Assembly: GCA_003151815.1 (NCBI GenBank)
Contig: PLYN01000025.1
Coordinates: forward strand, 1 to 32,844
Direction: 5' to 3'
Origin: Bacteroidota bacterium
GTDB taxonomy: Bacteria; Bacteroidota; Bacteroidia; 2-12-FULL-35-15
DNA: 32,844 bases
In this document: piece by piece, positions 15,094-24,664 of the stretch
Position numbering within the stretch: the stretch's first letter is position 1
How the letters are laid out: every line of letters starts with the position of its first letter
Notes under the pieces: generated by a model
What the model was told of the DNA's origin: nothing
The model's database searches: none
Seen by the model: the letters and a program-made list of their open reading frames with translations, nothing else
Made by a program: the position numbers and the translations under genes

Positions 15094-18000
15094 TTATTTT
15101 ACAATAGTAACAGTACCAATAAAACTATGTTCTTTCTTGAACACATCAGTAATTGCGACTTTCCAAACAAAAACATCCTGCTGTGCTATTTCCGATCCTC
15201 CATGGGCTTTACCATCCCAAGTTTTGCTTATGTCGTCTGCTGTAAAAATTAAATTGCCCCAACGATCAAAAACCAGTAATTGGAATTTTATAATTCCTCC
15301 ACCTGAAGCACCAAACACATCATTAATTTGATCATCGTTCGGTGAAAAAGCATTTGGAATATAGAACGTAAATTCAGGTCCGATTATAATTTCATGACTT
15401 TTTGAATCCGAACATAATCCTGCATTATGTACGTTTAAAGTAACTGTATATGTTTTTTCAGTTGATGCATAAGTATGTACCGGATTTTTAGTATTGGGTG
15501 CTAATGTATCCCCATCGCCAAAATCCCAATTCCAATAATTTACAACCGGCAATGTTTTATCAGTAAATGTAATGACGGGATTCAGCACTCCTGCCGGATT
15601 TGGTGTAAAACTAAAATCGGCTTTTGGTGTGGGAAACACCGAAACAAAGCCAATAGCACTTCCAGTACATCCAAAAACATTAGTACCTATCACATTGTAT
15701 GAAGTGGGCGTTATAGGAGAAACCGTTGTTGTGTCGGTTACATCACCATTAGACCAGACATACGTTGTTGCACCACCGGCTGTTAAGGTTGCGCTTTTTC
15801 CCTCACAAATAGGAACAGAATCAGATACTACTTTCGGCACCGGATTAACTGTAACTGTAGTGTTTTTTATTCCCGGGCAACCTCCCGGATTGCCTGTAAT
15901 AGTATATGTGGTGGTTACAGTTGGCGTTGCAACTACAGTAGCTCCAGCAGTAGTATTTAATCCTGTTGCAGGTAACCATGCATAGGTAGTTGCACCGCTG
16001 GCAGTTAATGTTGCCGGTGCTCCTAAACAAATAATAGGAGTAGGTGAACTAACAGTAATAGTGGGTGGTAAACTCACATTAACAATACCATTTGCAAATG
16101 CCGGGCATCCTACTATAGAATTATCTGTAACAGAATAAGAAGTAGTTGATGCAGGTGTTACTGTTATTGAATTACTTGTTGCACCTGTAGACCATGTATA
16201 TGCTGAACCACCATTAGCGGTTAGCGTTGCGCTGCCTCCTGCACAAATTCCAGGCGAATTAACTGTAATAACCGGTATTGGATTTACGGTAATAGTTGAT
16301 GTTGCCGTATTAATGCAGCCGCCTTGCCAACAAGTAAAAAACGCGTTAAAATCACTTTGAGTTACCATAGGACCATTGCAAATGGCCGTACTTCCATAAA
16401 CAGTATAGGTAGTAGTTGCCTGCAGAGCCTTCACCTTTGGATTAACAAAAGTCGTATCTAACCCTACCCATATATAAGAACCTCCACCACTGGCAGTTAA
16501 AGTTGCATTTAAGCCTTGACAAACAGTAGGGGAGTTTACTGTAATATTTGGTAACTGATTAACTGTAACAATTATTGTAGCTATTGCAGAACAAGTGGAT
16601 GATGTTCCGGTAACGGTATAAGTTGAGGTATTTGCAGGTTTAACAGTTATTGTATCAGTTACCGCGCCGGTTGACCATGAATAACTAAGTGCACCTTTGG
16701 CTGTTAAAAGTAGTGGACTTCCTGAACAAATAGTGGTTGGTTTAGTAGTTGTAATGGTAACTGTAGGTGTTGCAATGGTTGTGATAGTACCAACTGCAGA
16801 TGATAAACAACCCAAAGTGTTACCGGTAACCGTGTATGAAGTTGTTGCAAGCGGATTATCAGTTAAAGTATTTAAAATAGTATTATCTGACCATTTATAA
16901 GAACCGGCACCACTTGCTGTTAAAGTCTCCGATGCTCCTGAACAAATGGTTTTATTATCTACCGCAGTAACCGGAACAGCGTTAATTGTTATTGTATTCG
17001 GAAAGGTAGTATTTGGACAACCACCCGCTCCGCCTCCTGCAATGCTATTTGTAACAGTGTATGTACCCGGAGTACTTGCTGCCAAGTCAATTTCACCCGG
17101 AGTGGTTATTGGAGATATAAATTTTAAATTTCCGGTAGGTTCGCTAAAAACACCAGCGCTAGCGCCCACCACAGAGAATGTAGGTTTAGGATTAACTACA
17201 TTCTTACAATAAGGTCCGGCATAACTAAAATCAGCTTTCGGTACACTTACGATGGCAATAACAAAATGGCTCGTATCAGGACAAGTTCCGGGAGTGATAT
17301 AAGTAACAGTATATGTGCCAATGCTACTTGATGCTAAAGTGATAAGCCCTGTAGAAGCATTAATAACCAATGTTCCGGGAGTAAAAGTGAAAACACCCCC
17401 GGGTGTACCTGTTATTGTAGCAACAGGATCACTACCTCCGCCTGTACAAAAAGTGGAGGCAGGGTAACTAAAAGCTGCATTATCCTTAGGTTTAACGGTA
17501 ATGTTCACTATATCTGTTGATGAGCATCCGGCAGGCGAAGTAGTTACAGTATAAGTAGAAGAAACGGGATTTGCTGTAACATTGGTTAACATAATAGTAG
17601 GATTAGCTGCCGTACTATTGCTTAATCCTGTGGTTGGCGACCATATATAAACATATCCATTTGTTGCTGCTGCACCTATGTTTCCGGTGTTTCCTGAACA
17701 AATAGTTATATCTGCACCGGCATTGGAGGAAGGCATGGCGCTAATGGTAACCGATGATTGCGCTGAACCAACACAACCGTTTGTGGTGCCTGTAACTATA
17801 TAATTAACAGGAACGGTAGGGTTGGCTGTAACGCTTGCGCCTGTTGTTGCTGAAAGGTTGGTATTGGGTGTCCATGAATAAGATGTTGCACCACTCGCAT
17901 TTAAAATGGCATTTTGTCCGGTACAAATATCCTGTGAATTAACAGTAACAACAGGCATATTGTTAATAGTAACAGTTGATGTTGCTGTTCCCGAACAACC

Positions 18001-20328
18001 TCCATTACTTCCTGTAATAGTGTAGGTAGTAGTTACAGTTGGTGATGCAAGCACTGTTACTCCAGTTGTTGCGCTTAAGTCTGCTGAAGCAGACCACGCA
18101 TACGTAGTTGCGCCACTTGCGTTTAAATTTACGGATGTTCCTGAACAAATTGTAGGTGAGTTAACAGCAACAGGTACGGCAGCACCAGAAGTAATGGTAA
18201 CGGTTTGGGTGCCAATTGCCGGGTTACAAGCGGCATCTTTTACAGTAACGGTATAAGTTCCCGCAGCTAAATTAGTTGCTGTTGAAGTAGTTTGAACAGG
18301 TGAAGTACTCCATGAATAAGTATAAGGAGGTACGCCGGTTGTTACAGTAGCTGCTGCAGAACCTGTTCCTCCGCAACTGTTTGTTGGTGTGATATTAACA
18401 ATTAAATTACTGGCTGTACAAGTTAAAGCAGTGAGTGCCTGTACAAAACCTTTTCCGGAGGCATATAAAATATTATTTCTTCCCAATTTCAAATCGTAAA
18501 CGATATCAGGTGTTGGAATGGTTTGTATCAGAGCGAGGTTTACGTCATATACTTCTATTGTTTTATCGGCTCCTATATAAATATTGTCGCAATTATCAAC
18601 AGCAATGCCTGCTGTTTTTTGATCACCTGGATTTCTTACAGTAATGCTATCAATTATAGCACCAGTAGATTTATTCCATCTGGTGATTCTAACGCCGTCA
18701 TATACAAATAGCATATTTGGATTTACAGCCATTCCATTATAACCATTTTCAGCAAATCCTCCCACAAAAGTTGACACCCCAGGTTCATTAAAAGGGGTTC
18801 TGTTATCAACTAGCCAATTAACGGCAAAAGATGGTAAAGTAGTCTTTACCATTTGGTTTGGTTTATCAATAGAATGAGAACAAGACATGAAAGCAGATCC
18901 ATTATCATCTAAAGACAAAAGAGACATATCTCTTGCATCATTATCACCTGGATAAACTTTAACTGGAACCATTGTGGCAAATGAAGTATCTAAAATTACC
19001 GCATGCGCACATTCGTTACCAGTACAAGTTGAACCTGCTAAAGAACCAGCAATAACTGCTTTCCCAATGCAACCGTTGTAAGTCATTCTCCACATTTCAG
19101 AAAAAGTAGAAACTCCCGGAAATACCTTAAGAGAGTCTCCTGTCGTTTCTATTTTTATCACTTTGGCACCACCTGATGCTCCTAGACCTTCACAAACATA
19201 ACTCCTTCCAGAAATAGGGTCAACAGCAAAATCTCCATAGCCGAGCCCGGAAGCACCACCAGCAGCGGCGGCACCACCAGCGCTGAATTCTGTTGCTGTG
19301 TTATGCGACCATAATTGATTTCCAGCACTATTAAATTTAAGAAGATGAAAAGGAGATGTTCCACCATAAACAAACACGTTTCCGGCATTATCATAATCAA
19401 CATCAAACGCTCCATCGCTAGGAGCTGAAGCCGGAATAATTGTAATACCAAAAGTAACAACTGCTGCAGATCCAGGAAACGATACGACAGGGTCAATCAC
19501 AACTGTTTTTGAATTATCATAATCCTTTAACTGAAAAGTTATTATGTTATCATTCAAAATAAATTGAGATGCAATTGTTTCCCCACCTTCGTATAATGTT
19601 TTCGGGGCATGGTCAGTAATATCACCCATCTTTGATTTAATAATAATATCACCAGTGCTATTTATTTTTATTTTATCTGCTCCCGAATATTTCATTTTAA
19701 TTACAGAAGGATCCGCCCCAGGATGTAGAATAATGACATATTTCATCCCACCTGTTTCAAAAGGTAACATCGTATATTCAATATCGATATTTGGATAAAT
19801 ATTTTTGTAAATTATTTTTTTAAATCCATTTGCTTTTTTGCTTCCGTAAACAAAATAATCAAATACTTTTTCTTCGGTTTCAATTTGTGCATCAGGATTG
19901 GATCCAACCCATTCCATATTAATAATGGTTGTAATTGCTCTAATTTTTGCAATAGCTTTATCACGATCAGATCCTTTTGCCTCCTCTATTTCTTCAAAAC
20001 CTTCTTCTGTGAGTTTTGGAAATTCGTCGTGGCGATATAAGAGACCATTCGTCGAAAAGTAAACATGTGTCTGATCTTCACGCACACCAAATTTTATTTT
20101 GTTTTCAGGTTTGTTATTTTCAACATCAAACTGACCTTTATTTTCAATAAATACTCTTCTGCTGAAAGGGTGATTTACTGTCCATAAAGGAGTTACAGAA
20201 CCTTTAGTTGCGGATAAATTATCGTAACTTTTCGAATGGGATTCAGTTTGAGGAAAGGCTATTTTTGGAAACACTAATAGTATTAATGTCAATAAATCTA
20301 AAAATTTAAATTGTAGTACTTTTTTCAT
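15094..20328 (-). CDS. Giant multidomain surface protein with Ig-like, SprB-like and PKD repeats and type B T9SS tail
   Basis: This is a 1744-residue secreted protein, probably cell-surface and adhesive; no substrate is known. The signal peptide is at 1-27. A DUF7948-type domain follows (about 53-276, opening FIENKGQFDVE). A propeller-like region (about 296-632) has repeated strands such as FDVDYDNAGNVFVYGG. An SprB-like repeat lies near 650-710 (PPYTYSWSTSPVQ, AGTYTVTVKD). About nine cysteine-started Ig-like repeats (pattern CxGxxxxLxASGAxxYxW) run from about 716 to 1560. One PKD domain (WNWDFGDGD) lies near 1590. The gliding-motility-associated C-terminal domain (about 1646-1744, from YIPNAFSPNDDQINDVFG to GTVTIVK) is a type B T9SS sorting signal. 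One repeat, near 1314-1337, carries an extra segment (MVTQSDFNAFFTCWQGG) absent from the others. It stands alone, with a 721-base gap upstream. Confidence 0.9.
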   Translation of the reverse strand: MKKVLQFKFLDLLTLILLVFPKIAFPQTESHSKSYDNLSATKGSVTPLWTVNHPFSRRVFIENKGQFDVENNKPENKIKFGVREDQTHVYFSTNGLLYRHDEFPKLTEEGFEEIEEAKGSDRDKAIAKIRAITTIINMEWVGSNPDAQIETEEKVFDYFVYGSKKANGFKKIIYKNIYPNIDIEYTMLPFETGGMKYVIILHPGADPSVIKMKYSGADKIKINSTGDIIIKSKMGDITDHAPKTLYEGGETIASQFILNDNIITFQLKDYDNSKTVVIDPVVSFPGSAAVVTFGITIIPASAPSDGAFDVDYDNAGNVFVYGGTSPFHLLKFNSAGNQLWSHNTATEFSAGGAAAAGGASGLGYGDFAVDPISGRSYVCEGLGASGGAKVIKIETTGDSLKVFPGVSTFSEMWRMTYNGCIGKAVIAGSLAGSTCTGNECAHAVILDTSFATMVPVKVYPGDNDARDMSLLSLDDNGSAFMSCSHSIDKPNQMVKTTLPSFAVNWLVDNRTPFNEPGVSTFVGGFAENGYNGMAVNPNMLFVYDGVRITRWNKSTGAIIDSITVRNPGDQKTAGIAVDNCDNIYIGADKTIEVYDVNLALIQTIPTPDIVYDLKLGRNNILYASGKGFVQALTALTCTASNLIVNITPTNSCGGTGSAAATVTTGVPPYTYSWSTSPVQTTSTATNLAAGTYTVTVKDAACNPAIGTQTVTITSGAAVPVAVNSPTICSGTSVNLNASGATTYAWSASADLSATTGVTVLASPTVTTTYTITGSNGGCSGTATSTVTINNMPVVTVNSQDICTGQNAILNASGATSYSWTPNTNLSATTGASVTANPTVPVNYIVTGTTNGCVGSAQSSVTISAMPSSNAGADITICSGNTGNIGAAATNGYVYIWSPTTGLSNSTAANPTIMLTNVTANPVSSTYTVTTSPAGCSSTDIVNITVKPKDNAAFSYPASTFCTGGGSDPVATITGTPGGVFTFTPGTLVINASTGLITLASSSIGTYTVTYITPGTCPDTSHFVIAIVSVPKADFSYAGPYCKNVVNPKPTFSVVGASAGVFSEPTGNLKFISPITTPGEIDLAASTPGTYTVTNSIAGGGAGGCPNTTFPNTITINAVPVTAVDNKTICSGASETLTASGAGSYKWSDNTILNTLTDNPLATTSYTVTGNTLGCLSSAVGTITTIATPTVTITTTKPTTICSGSPLLLTAKGALSYSWSTGAVTDTITVKPANTSTYTVTGTSSTCSAIATIIVTVNQLPNITVNSPTVCQGLNATLTASGGGSYIWVGLDTTFVNPKVKALQATTTYTVYGSTAICNGPMVTQSDFNAFFTCWQGGCINTATSTITVNPIPVITVNSPGICAGGSATLTANGGSAYTWSTGATSNSITVTPASTTSYSVTDNSIVGCPAFANGIVNVSLPPTITVSSPTPIICLGAPATLTASGATTYAWLPATGLNTTAGATVVATPTVTTTYTITGNPGGCPGIKNTTVTVNPVPKVVSDSVPICEGKSATLTAGGATTYVWSNGDVTDTTTVSPITPTSYNVIGTNVFGCTGSAIGFVSVFPTPKADFSFTPNPAGVLNPVITFTDKTLPVVNYWNWDFGDGDTLAPNTKNPVHTYASTEKTYTVTLNVHNAGLCSDSKSHEIIIGPEFTFYIPNAFSPNDDQINDVFGASGGGIIKFQLLVFDRWGNLIFTADDISKTWDGKAHGGSEIAQQDVFVWKVAITDVFKKEHSFIGTVTIVK

Positions 20329-21049
20329 TGTGTTTTTTATGATGTAAAATCGATTTTCTCTAAATATTCAGATTGTTTAAATTTCGTTTAGTATGTCATG
20401 CTGACGAAGGAAGCATCTTGTTATTTAGTTGTAATAATTAAAATTTTATCAGTTAGTTTACTAATTTCACTCCATCTTTATTTTTTTCTCTAAAGTAAAA
20501 ATAAAATTCTGCAAAAGCTATTATTTTTAATTGTAATTTATTGTATTTCTGATTATTGCAATTTAGATTGCATTATCATCTATAATAGCTAAGATACAAT
20601 TATTACAAAAAAGGTTGCATTTGTTTAGAAGCTGTTTTTTTTTATAATTTTTCAAATAAAATGAATACATTTTTAAATTTTAGATATTTTATTTTTTTGG
20701 ATTCATTTGGTTTGCAATTTTTATTGTTTGTAAATTTCTTTATTAAAATAAATAAACAATAGGCATAATTAGATTTTAATTATGCTAAATCAATCATTAA
20801 TCAATATTTAACTAAAAATCAAATATACGCTAAGTCGTATATATTTAAATAACAGCATAGTTCCTGACAGAATTGAATGATAAGTGTAGTTTGGTGGGAT
20901 AATGAGTCTTTCGCAAGTAATACTTGATTAAAATGAAGATGTTGTTTGAAGATTTATTATTGTACAAAAGAAAGTAGTTGAAACATTTGAAAATATGAAA
21001 AACTTTATAAAGCCTTCATTGCAAAATCCACAATAAATTATTAGCAGAC
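20329..21049. other. A+T-rich 721-base intergenic region
   Basis: No gene is supported here. It holds a fragment, GTCATGCTGACGAAGGAAGC (20395-20414), resembling a repeated intergenic motif of this phylum. It also has a 9-bp hairpin (GCATAATTA 20763-20771 with TAATTATGC 20777-20785). A 33-codon hydrophobic frame at 20661-20762 looks like A+T-rich noise. The region should hold the promoter of the giant surface-protein gene, but no TAnnTTTG match was seen close to its start. Confidence 0.5.
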
Positions 21050-21520
21050 TTATTTAGAAATATTTTTTTTAAAGGGTTCAAATTTCACGAGAAAATAGAA
21101 TATTCCTAATCCAATTAAAAGCAATGCCATACCGATAATCAGATGCCCATCACTATGTTCATAATCAAAAATAATTAGTTTTCTGCAAATTGCCAATCCG
21201 GTTATTAAGGAAACATCAAGGATTAAAATTCTTACCTCATGTGTTTTCAATACTTTCACTATAGAAGTCATAAATTCAATACTAATTAAAAGATTAATAA
21301 TTTTACCAAAAATATCACTGTATACAGCAAATGTATTATTCTTACCGGCAAAAAAATTCAGAAATAATGAATCGTATATTTCTTGCAACAGTCTGAGTAA
21401 TGCTATTAAAACAATGAATATGATTGCAGAAGAAAGAAATACAGCAACCCCTTTTTCAATTTTCAATAATGCATCATTAAATACATCTATAAATTTTACA
21501 TTCCATTTTTTTGTGTCCAT
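21050..21520 (-). CDS. PsiE-like membrane protein
   Basis: The 156-residue product resembles the PsiE (phosphate-starvation-inducible E) family of small inner-membrane proteins, whose function is unknown. Four hydrophobic segments are visible near 27-45, 72-90, 98-112 and 127-144. The family-type segment is LLISIEFMTSIVKVLKTHEV (77-96), followed by LITGLAICRKLIIFD (104-118). It starts at the ATG at 21520 and is flanked by long gaps (721 bases on one side, 230 on the other), so it is probably a single-gene transcript. It is divergent from the TonB-receptor unit. No PHO-box-like site is recognisable. The assignment rests on membrane layout and the conserved mid-segment, not on a named catalytic residue. 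Confidence 0.75.
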   Translation of the reverse strand: MDTKKWNVKFIDVFNDALLKIEKGVAVFLSSAIIFIVLIALLRLLQEIYDSLFLNFFAGKNNTFAVYSDIFGKIINLLISIEFMTSIVKVLKTHEVRILILDVSLITGLAICRKLIIFDYEHSDGHLIIGMALLLIGLGIFYFLVKFEPFKKNISK

Positions 21521-21646
21521 AAAATTTATTTTAGGATTAATAGTAAACCTAATTTTCCAAAGATAATTCCCACCAACCTTCTTTAAAAATAATCTTCATC
21601 ATTATGGAGATTGATTCTTTTTAATATTCTTGCAGAAATTGTTTTG

Positions 21647-21654
21647 TACATTTG
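21647..21654 (+). promoter_or_regulatory. Candidate -7 element of the metal-receptor unit
   Basis: TACATTTG matches TAnnTTTG exactly. A TTG lies 14 bases upstream, shorter than usual spacing. Transcription from here would give a leader of about 90 bases containing two hairpins before the TTG start at 21751. Confidence 0.45.
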
Positions 21655-21677
21655 ACGCTGATTTTGATATTTAATAG

Positions 21678-21738
21678 CCACGCCTTTCAGGGCATGGATT
21701 CAAAGATTTGCTAATTTATCGGGCTTTGGCCCAAATTA
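21678..21738 (+). promoter_or_regulatory. Double-hairpin leader before the small exported protein
   Basis: Hairpin 1: CCACGCC (21678-21684) pairs with GGCATGG (21691-21697) with one mismatch. Hairpin 2: TAATTT, a 3-base bulge and GGGC (21712-21724) pair with GCCC and AAATTA (21729-21738) around loop TTTG. Hairpin 2 ends 12 bases before the TTG start codon. It could be a translational control element or a copy of a REP-like repeat. It matches no known riboswitch class that I recognise. Confidence 0.5.
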
Positions 21739-21750
21739 ACATCAGTAATA

Positions 21751-22053
21751 TTGAAAAAATATTTATCATTCTTTTTGTTGCTTCTCTTCCTTTTTCCAAT
21801 GCTGGAAAAAGGAAGACATGAATTTCAACACAAAGCCGAAATTCATTGCACAGCTACGGATAAACACTTTCACAATTTAGAACATAGCTGCTCTATTTGT
21901 GAATTTACTGTTACGCATTCAACTTATCCTGTTGCATCAAATTTTCAATTTAATATTTCCGTTCAGCAGTTTTTATTTCTTCCATTTGTTGAAAGCATAA
22001 ATGCACCCAATGCATTTCAACATATTCCTGCCAGAGCTCCTCCTATTGCTTAA
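21751..22053 (+). CDS. Small His/Cys-rich exported protein upstream of TonB receptor
   Basis: The 100-residue product starts at TTG (21751), the only start that supplies the signal peptide MKKYLSFFLLLLFLF (about 1-20). The mature part has clustered His and Cys: HEFQHKAEIHC near 23-33, DKHFHNLEHSCSIC near 38-51. Such spacing suits binding of a soft or transition metal. The C-terminus (ARAPPIA) resembles the RxPP ends of small Bacteroidota proteins encoded before TonB-dependent receptors. It is followed after 96 bases by such a receptor on the same strand, so the pair may bind and import a metal. Function is inference, and the identity of the metal is unknown. Confidence 0.72.
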   Translation: MKKYLSFFLLLLFLFPMLEKGRHEFQHKAEIHCTATDKHFHNLEHSCSICEFTVTHSTYPVASNFQFNISVQQFLFLPFVESINAPNAFQHIPARAPPIA

Positions 22054-22149
22054 TTGTATAATTAAACTTTTCGTGTTTAATTAATTTTATTCAATTCTTC
22101 TGATAGAATTGAAATTCCTTTTTAACAATTCAGGCAACAAAAAATCCAA

Positions 22150-24642
22150 ATGAAAAAAAATATTTATGTGTTATTTATACTCACTGTGTTGATTATAAAT
22201 TGTGGTTCCGCTAAATCAATCATAGCATTTCAAAATACTTCATTGTCCGGTAAAGTAACGGATAAACTAACAGGATCAACCCTTCCCGGAGTTACTATTT
22301 ATGTGCCGGATTTAAAAACAGGTGCTGTTACAGGTATTGATGGTACTTATAAAATAAATAATTTACCACAAACAAAAATTCTTATTCAAATAAGTTTTTT
22401 AGGATACAAATCAATTATTGAAACTGTTGATTTATCAACTATTTCTATCAAAGATTTTGTTTTAGAACCTTCGATAAAAGAGATAAATGAAGTGGTGGTA
22501 ACCGGAACATCGAGGGCAACCGAAATAAAACGAAACCCTGTGCCTATGGTCGTTATCAACCAACAATATTTAGCGCAAAATTCATCCACAAATATTATTG
22601 AATCATTAAATAAAGTTCCTGGAGTAAGCACCTTATCAACAGGTCCGAATGTTTCAAAGCCTTATATACGTGGGCTGGGATACAACCGTGTACTAACTAT
22701 GTTTGATGGTATCAGGCAGGAAGGACAACAATGGGGAGATGAGCATGGAATAGAAATTGACCAGAATTTGATTGACCATATTGAAGTAGTAAAAGGTCCT
22801 GCAAGTTTAATGTATGGCTCCGATGCGCTTGCAGGCGTGGTTAATTTACTTCCTGCTAATCCCGTTCCTGAAGGGACAATGAAAGGAAATATATTAACAA
22901 ACTATCAAACCAACAACAAGCAGATATCCGGTTCATTTGCATTGGATGGAAATAATAAAGGGTTGGTATGGGGATTTCGTGGCTCGCATAAACAAGCATC
23001 AGATTATCAAAATAAAGTTGATGGAAGAGTGTATCAAACAAAATATAATGAGAATGATGTTAACGCTTACATTGGATTACAAAGAGCTTGGGGATATTCT
23101 CATCTTAATTTCAGCGTCTATGATAACTTACAGGAAATCCCTGATGGCAGCCGCGATTCGGTAACACGACAATTTACTAAACAAATAAGTGAAGCAGATA
23201 ATTCCCGACCAATTGTTAGCAATCAAGAATTGAACTCTTACACGATTGGCGTGCTGCATCAGCATGTTCAGCATTACAGAGCATATTCGGCAAGTAATTT
23301 TATTATCGGTAAAAGTAAATTAACTTTGAACCTTGGAGCGCAACAAAGTATTCGTAGAGAATTCAGTCATCCGCTATATCCTGATTTAGCAGGGCTTTAT
23401 CTGATATTAAATGTTTATTCTTACGATGTAAAATTTCATTTGCCCGAAATAAAAGGAATAGAATCCACCATCGGTGTCAATGGAATGTATCAAAATAATA
23501 ATGCTTCCAAAGGGACAGAGTTTGTTATTCCCAATTATCATTCTTTTGATGTAGGTCCATTCGTTCACTTAAAAAAAACATTCGGAAAATTAGATGTAGC
23601 AACCGGTGCGCGTTATGACATACGGTTTTTTGAGAATGATTCGATGTTTTCAAAACCTAATTCTGTTACAGGTTTTGATATGAATACAGCTTACAATCCA
23701 TCTGATACATCAGTTGTAAAACAATTTAATTATTACAAACATACCTTTAAAGGTTTCAGCGGAAGTTTTGGAGCAACCTATAATATAAATGATAACATAG
23801 CTTTAAAAGCAAATGTAGCACGTGGTTACAGAGCACCCAATGTTTTTGAGATAGCCGCAAAAGGAGTTCATCCCGGTACTGGGCTTGAACAATTAGGCGA
23901 TGCAAATTTTAAACCTGAGTTCAGTTTGCAGAAAGATGTGGGAATATTTTTAGACAGCAAACATATTTCCGGAAGCATTGAAGTGTTTGAAAATACTATC
24001 AGCAATTATATTTATAATGAAAAATTGTTGAGTGCAAACGGAGGTGATTCTCTTTTCCATCAAGACGGAAACGCCTTTCCTGTATATAAGTTCAGACAAA
24101 CAAATGCGCAACTTTATGGCGGAGAATTTAGTTTTGATATACATCCGCATCCATTCGATTGGCTGCATTTCGAAAATTCCGTATCTATTATTTATGCTGT
24201 AAACAAAGGAGGTAACGGTGCAATGATAAATGACAGTTCTAAGTATTTACCTTTCATTCCTCCGGTTCATACCAATTCAGGGTTGAGAGCGAACATAAGC
24301 AAAAAAGTTTTTTGCTTCAGCAATATATATGTGAAAATGGGACTGCAATATTATGCGGCTCAAAATCGTGCGTATTTGGCTAATGAAACGGAAACAAAAA
24401 CTCCCGGTTATACATTAATTGATGCCGGAGCGGGAACAGATATTGTAAATAAAAAAGGCAATACGCTTTTTACTTTTAATATTTTGGGAACTAATCTTAC
24501 TGATATTGCATACCAATCGAATATGAGCAGGTTAAAGTATTTTGATAATTATCCGATAAATAGCACAGGCAGAAGTGGTATTTATAACATGGGCAGAAAC
24601 ATTAGCTTTAAAATAATTGTGCCAATGAATTTTAAAAAATAA
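22150..24642 (+). CDS. TonB-dependent outer-membrane receptor (possible metal transporter)
   Basis: This is an outer-membrane active transporter powered through TonB. The 830-residue product has a signal peptide (about 1-25). A CarboxypepD_reg-like domain follows (about 32-110: SGKVTDKLTGSTLPGVTIYV, GTYKINNLPQ). The plug domain (about 112-235) has VVVTGTSRATEIKRNPVPM as the TonB-box region and YIRGLGYNRVLTMFDGIRQE with VEVVKGPASLMYGSDALAG-type motifs. A 22-strand-type barrel runs to the end (final strand ISFKIIVPMNFKK). The plug segment GQQWGDEHGIEIDQ and several His-rich loops (HPHPFDWLH near 676) are compatible with metal uptake, as in ZnuD-like receptors. The His/Cys-rich neighbour supports this, but a siderophore or other ligand is possible. 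A DCC-family gene follows after 22 bases. Confidence 0.9.
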   Translation: MKKNIYVLFILTVLIINCGSAKSIIAFQNTSLSGKVTDKLTGSTLPGVTIYVPDLKTGAVTGIDGTYKINNLPQTKILIQISFLGYKSIIETVDLSTISIKDFVLEPSIKEINEVVVTGTSRATEIKRNPVPMVVINQQYLAQNSSTNIIESLNKVPGVSTLSTGPNVSKPYIRGLGYNRVLTMFDGIRQEGQQWGDEHGIEIDQNLIDHIEVVKGPASLMYGSDALAGVVNLLPANPVPEGTMKGNILTNYQTNNKQISGSFALDGNNKGLVWGFRGSHKQASDYQNKVDGRVYQTKYNENDVNAYIGLQRAWGYSHLNFSVYDNLQEIPDGSRDSVTRQFTKQISEADNSRPIVSNQELNSYTIGVLHQHVQHYRAYSASNFIIGKSKLTLNLGAQQSIRREFSHPLYPDLAGLYLILNVYSYDVKFHLPEIKGIESTIGVNGMYQNNNASKGTEFVIPNYHSFDVGPFVHLKKTFGKLDVATGARYDIRFFENDSMFSKPNSVTGFDMNTAYNPSDTSVVKQFNYYKHTFKGFSGSFGATYNINDNIALKANVARGYRAPNVFEIAAKGVHPGTGLEQLGDANFKPEFSLQKDVGIFLDSKHISGSIEVFENTISNYIYNEKLLSANGGDSLFHQDGNAFPVYKFRQTNAQLYGGEFSFDIHPHPFDWLHFENSVSIIYAVNKGGNGAMINDSSKYLPFIPPVHTNSGLRANISKKVFCFSNIYVKMGLQYYAAQNRAYLANETETKTPGYTLIDAGAGTDIVNKKGNTLFTFNILGTNLTDIAYQSNMSRLKYFDNYPINSTGRSGIYNMGRNISFKIIVPMNFKK

Positions 24643-24664
24643 TTAATCTACCTTTATACCTCTC

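Noticed and set aside
15572-15985. 137-codon plus-strand ORF inside the 1744-residue protein gene
   Set aside because: Antisense shadow of Thr/Val-rich repeats, with low-complexity Val/Pro/Thr composition.
20661-20762. 33-codon hydrophobic plus-strand ORF in the long A+T-rich gap
   Set aside because: Composition is almost entirely Phe, Leu, Ile, Asn and Lys as expected from random A+T-rich DNA. It has no ribosome-binding site, no recognisable motif and no neighbour context.
21678-21738. Cobalamin or other known riboswitch before the TonB-receptor unit
   Set aside because: The leader is too short, and no B12-box-like or other conserved riboswitch core was recognised; only two simple hairpins are visible.
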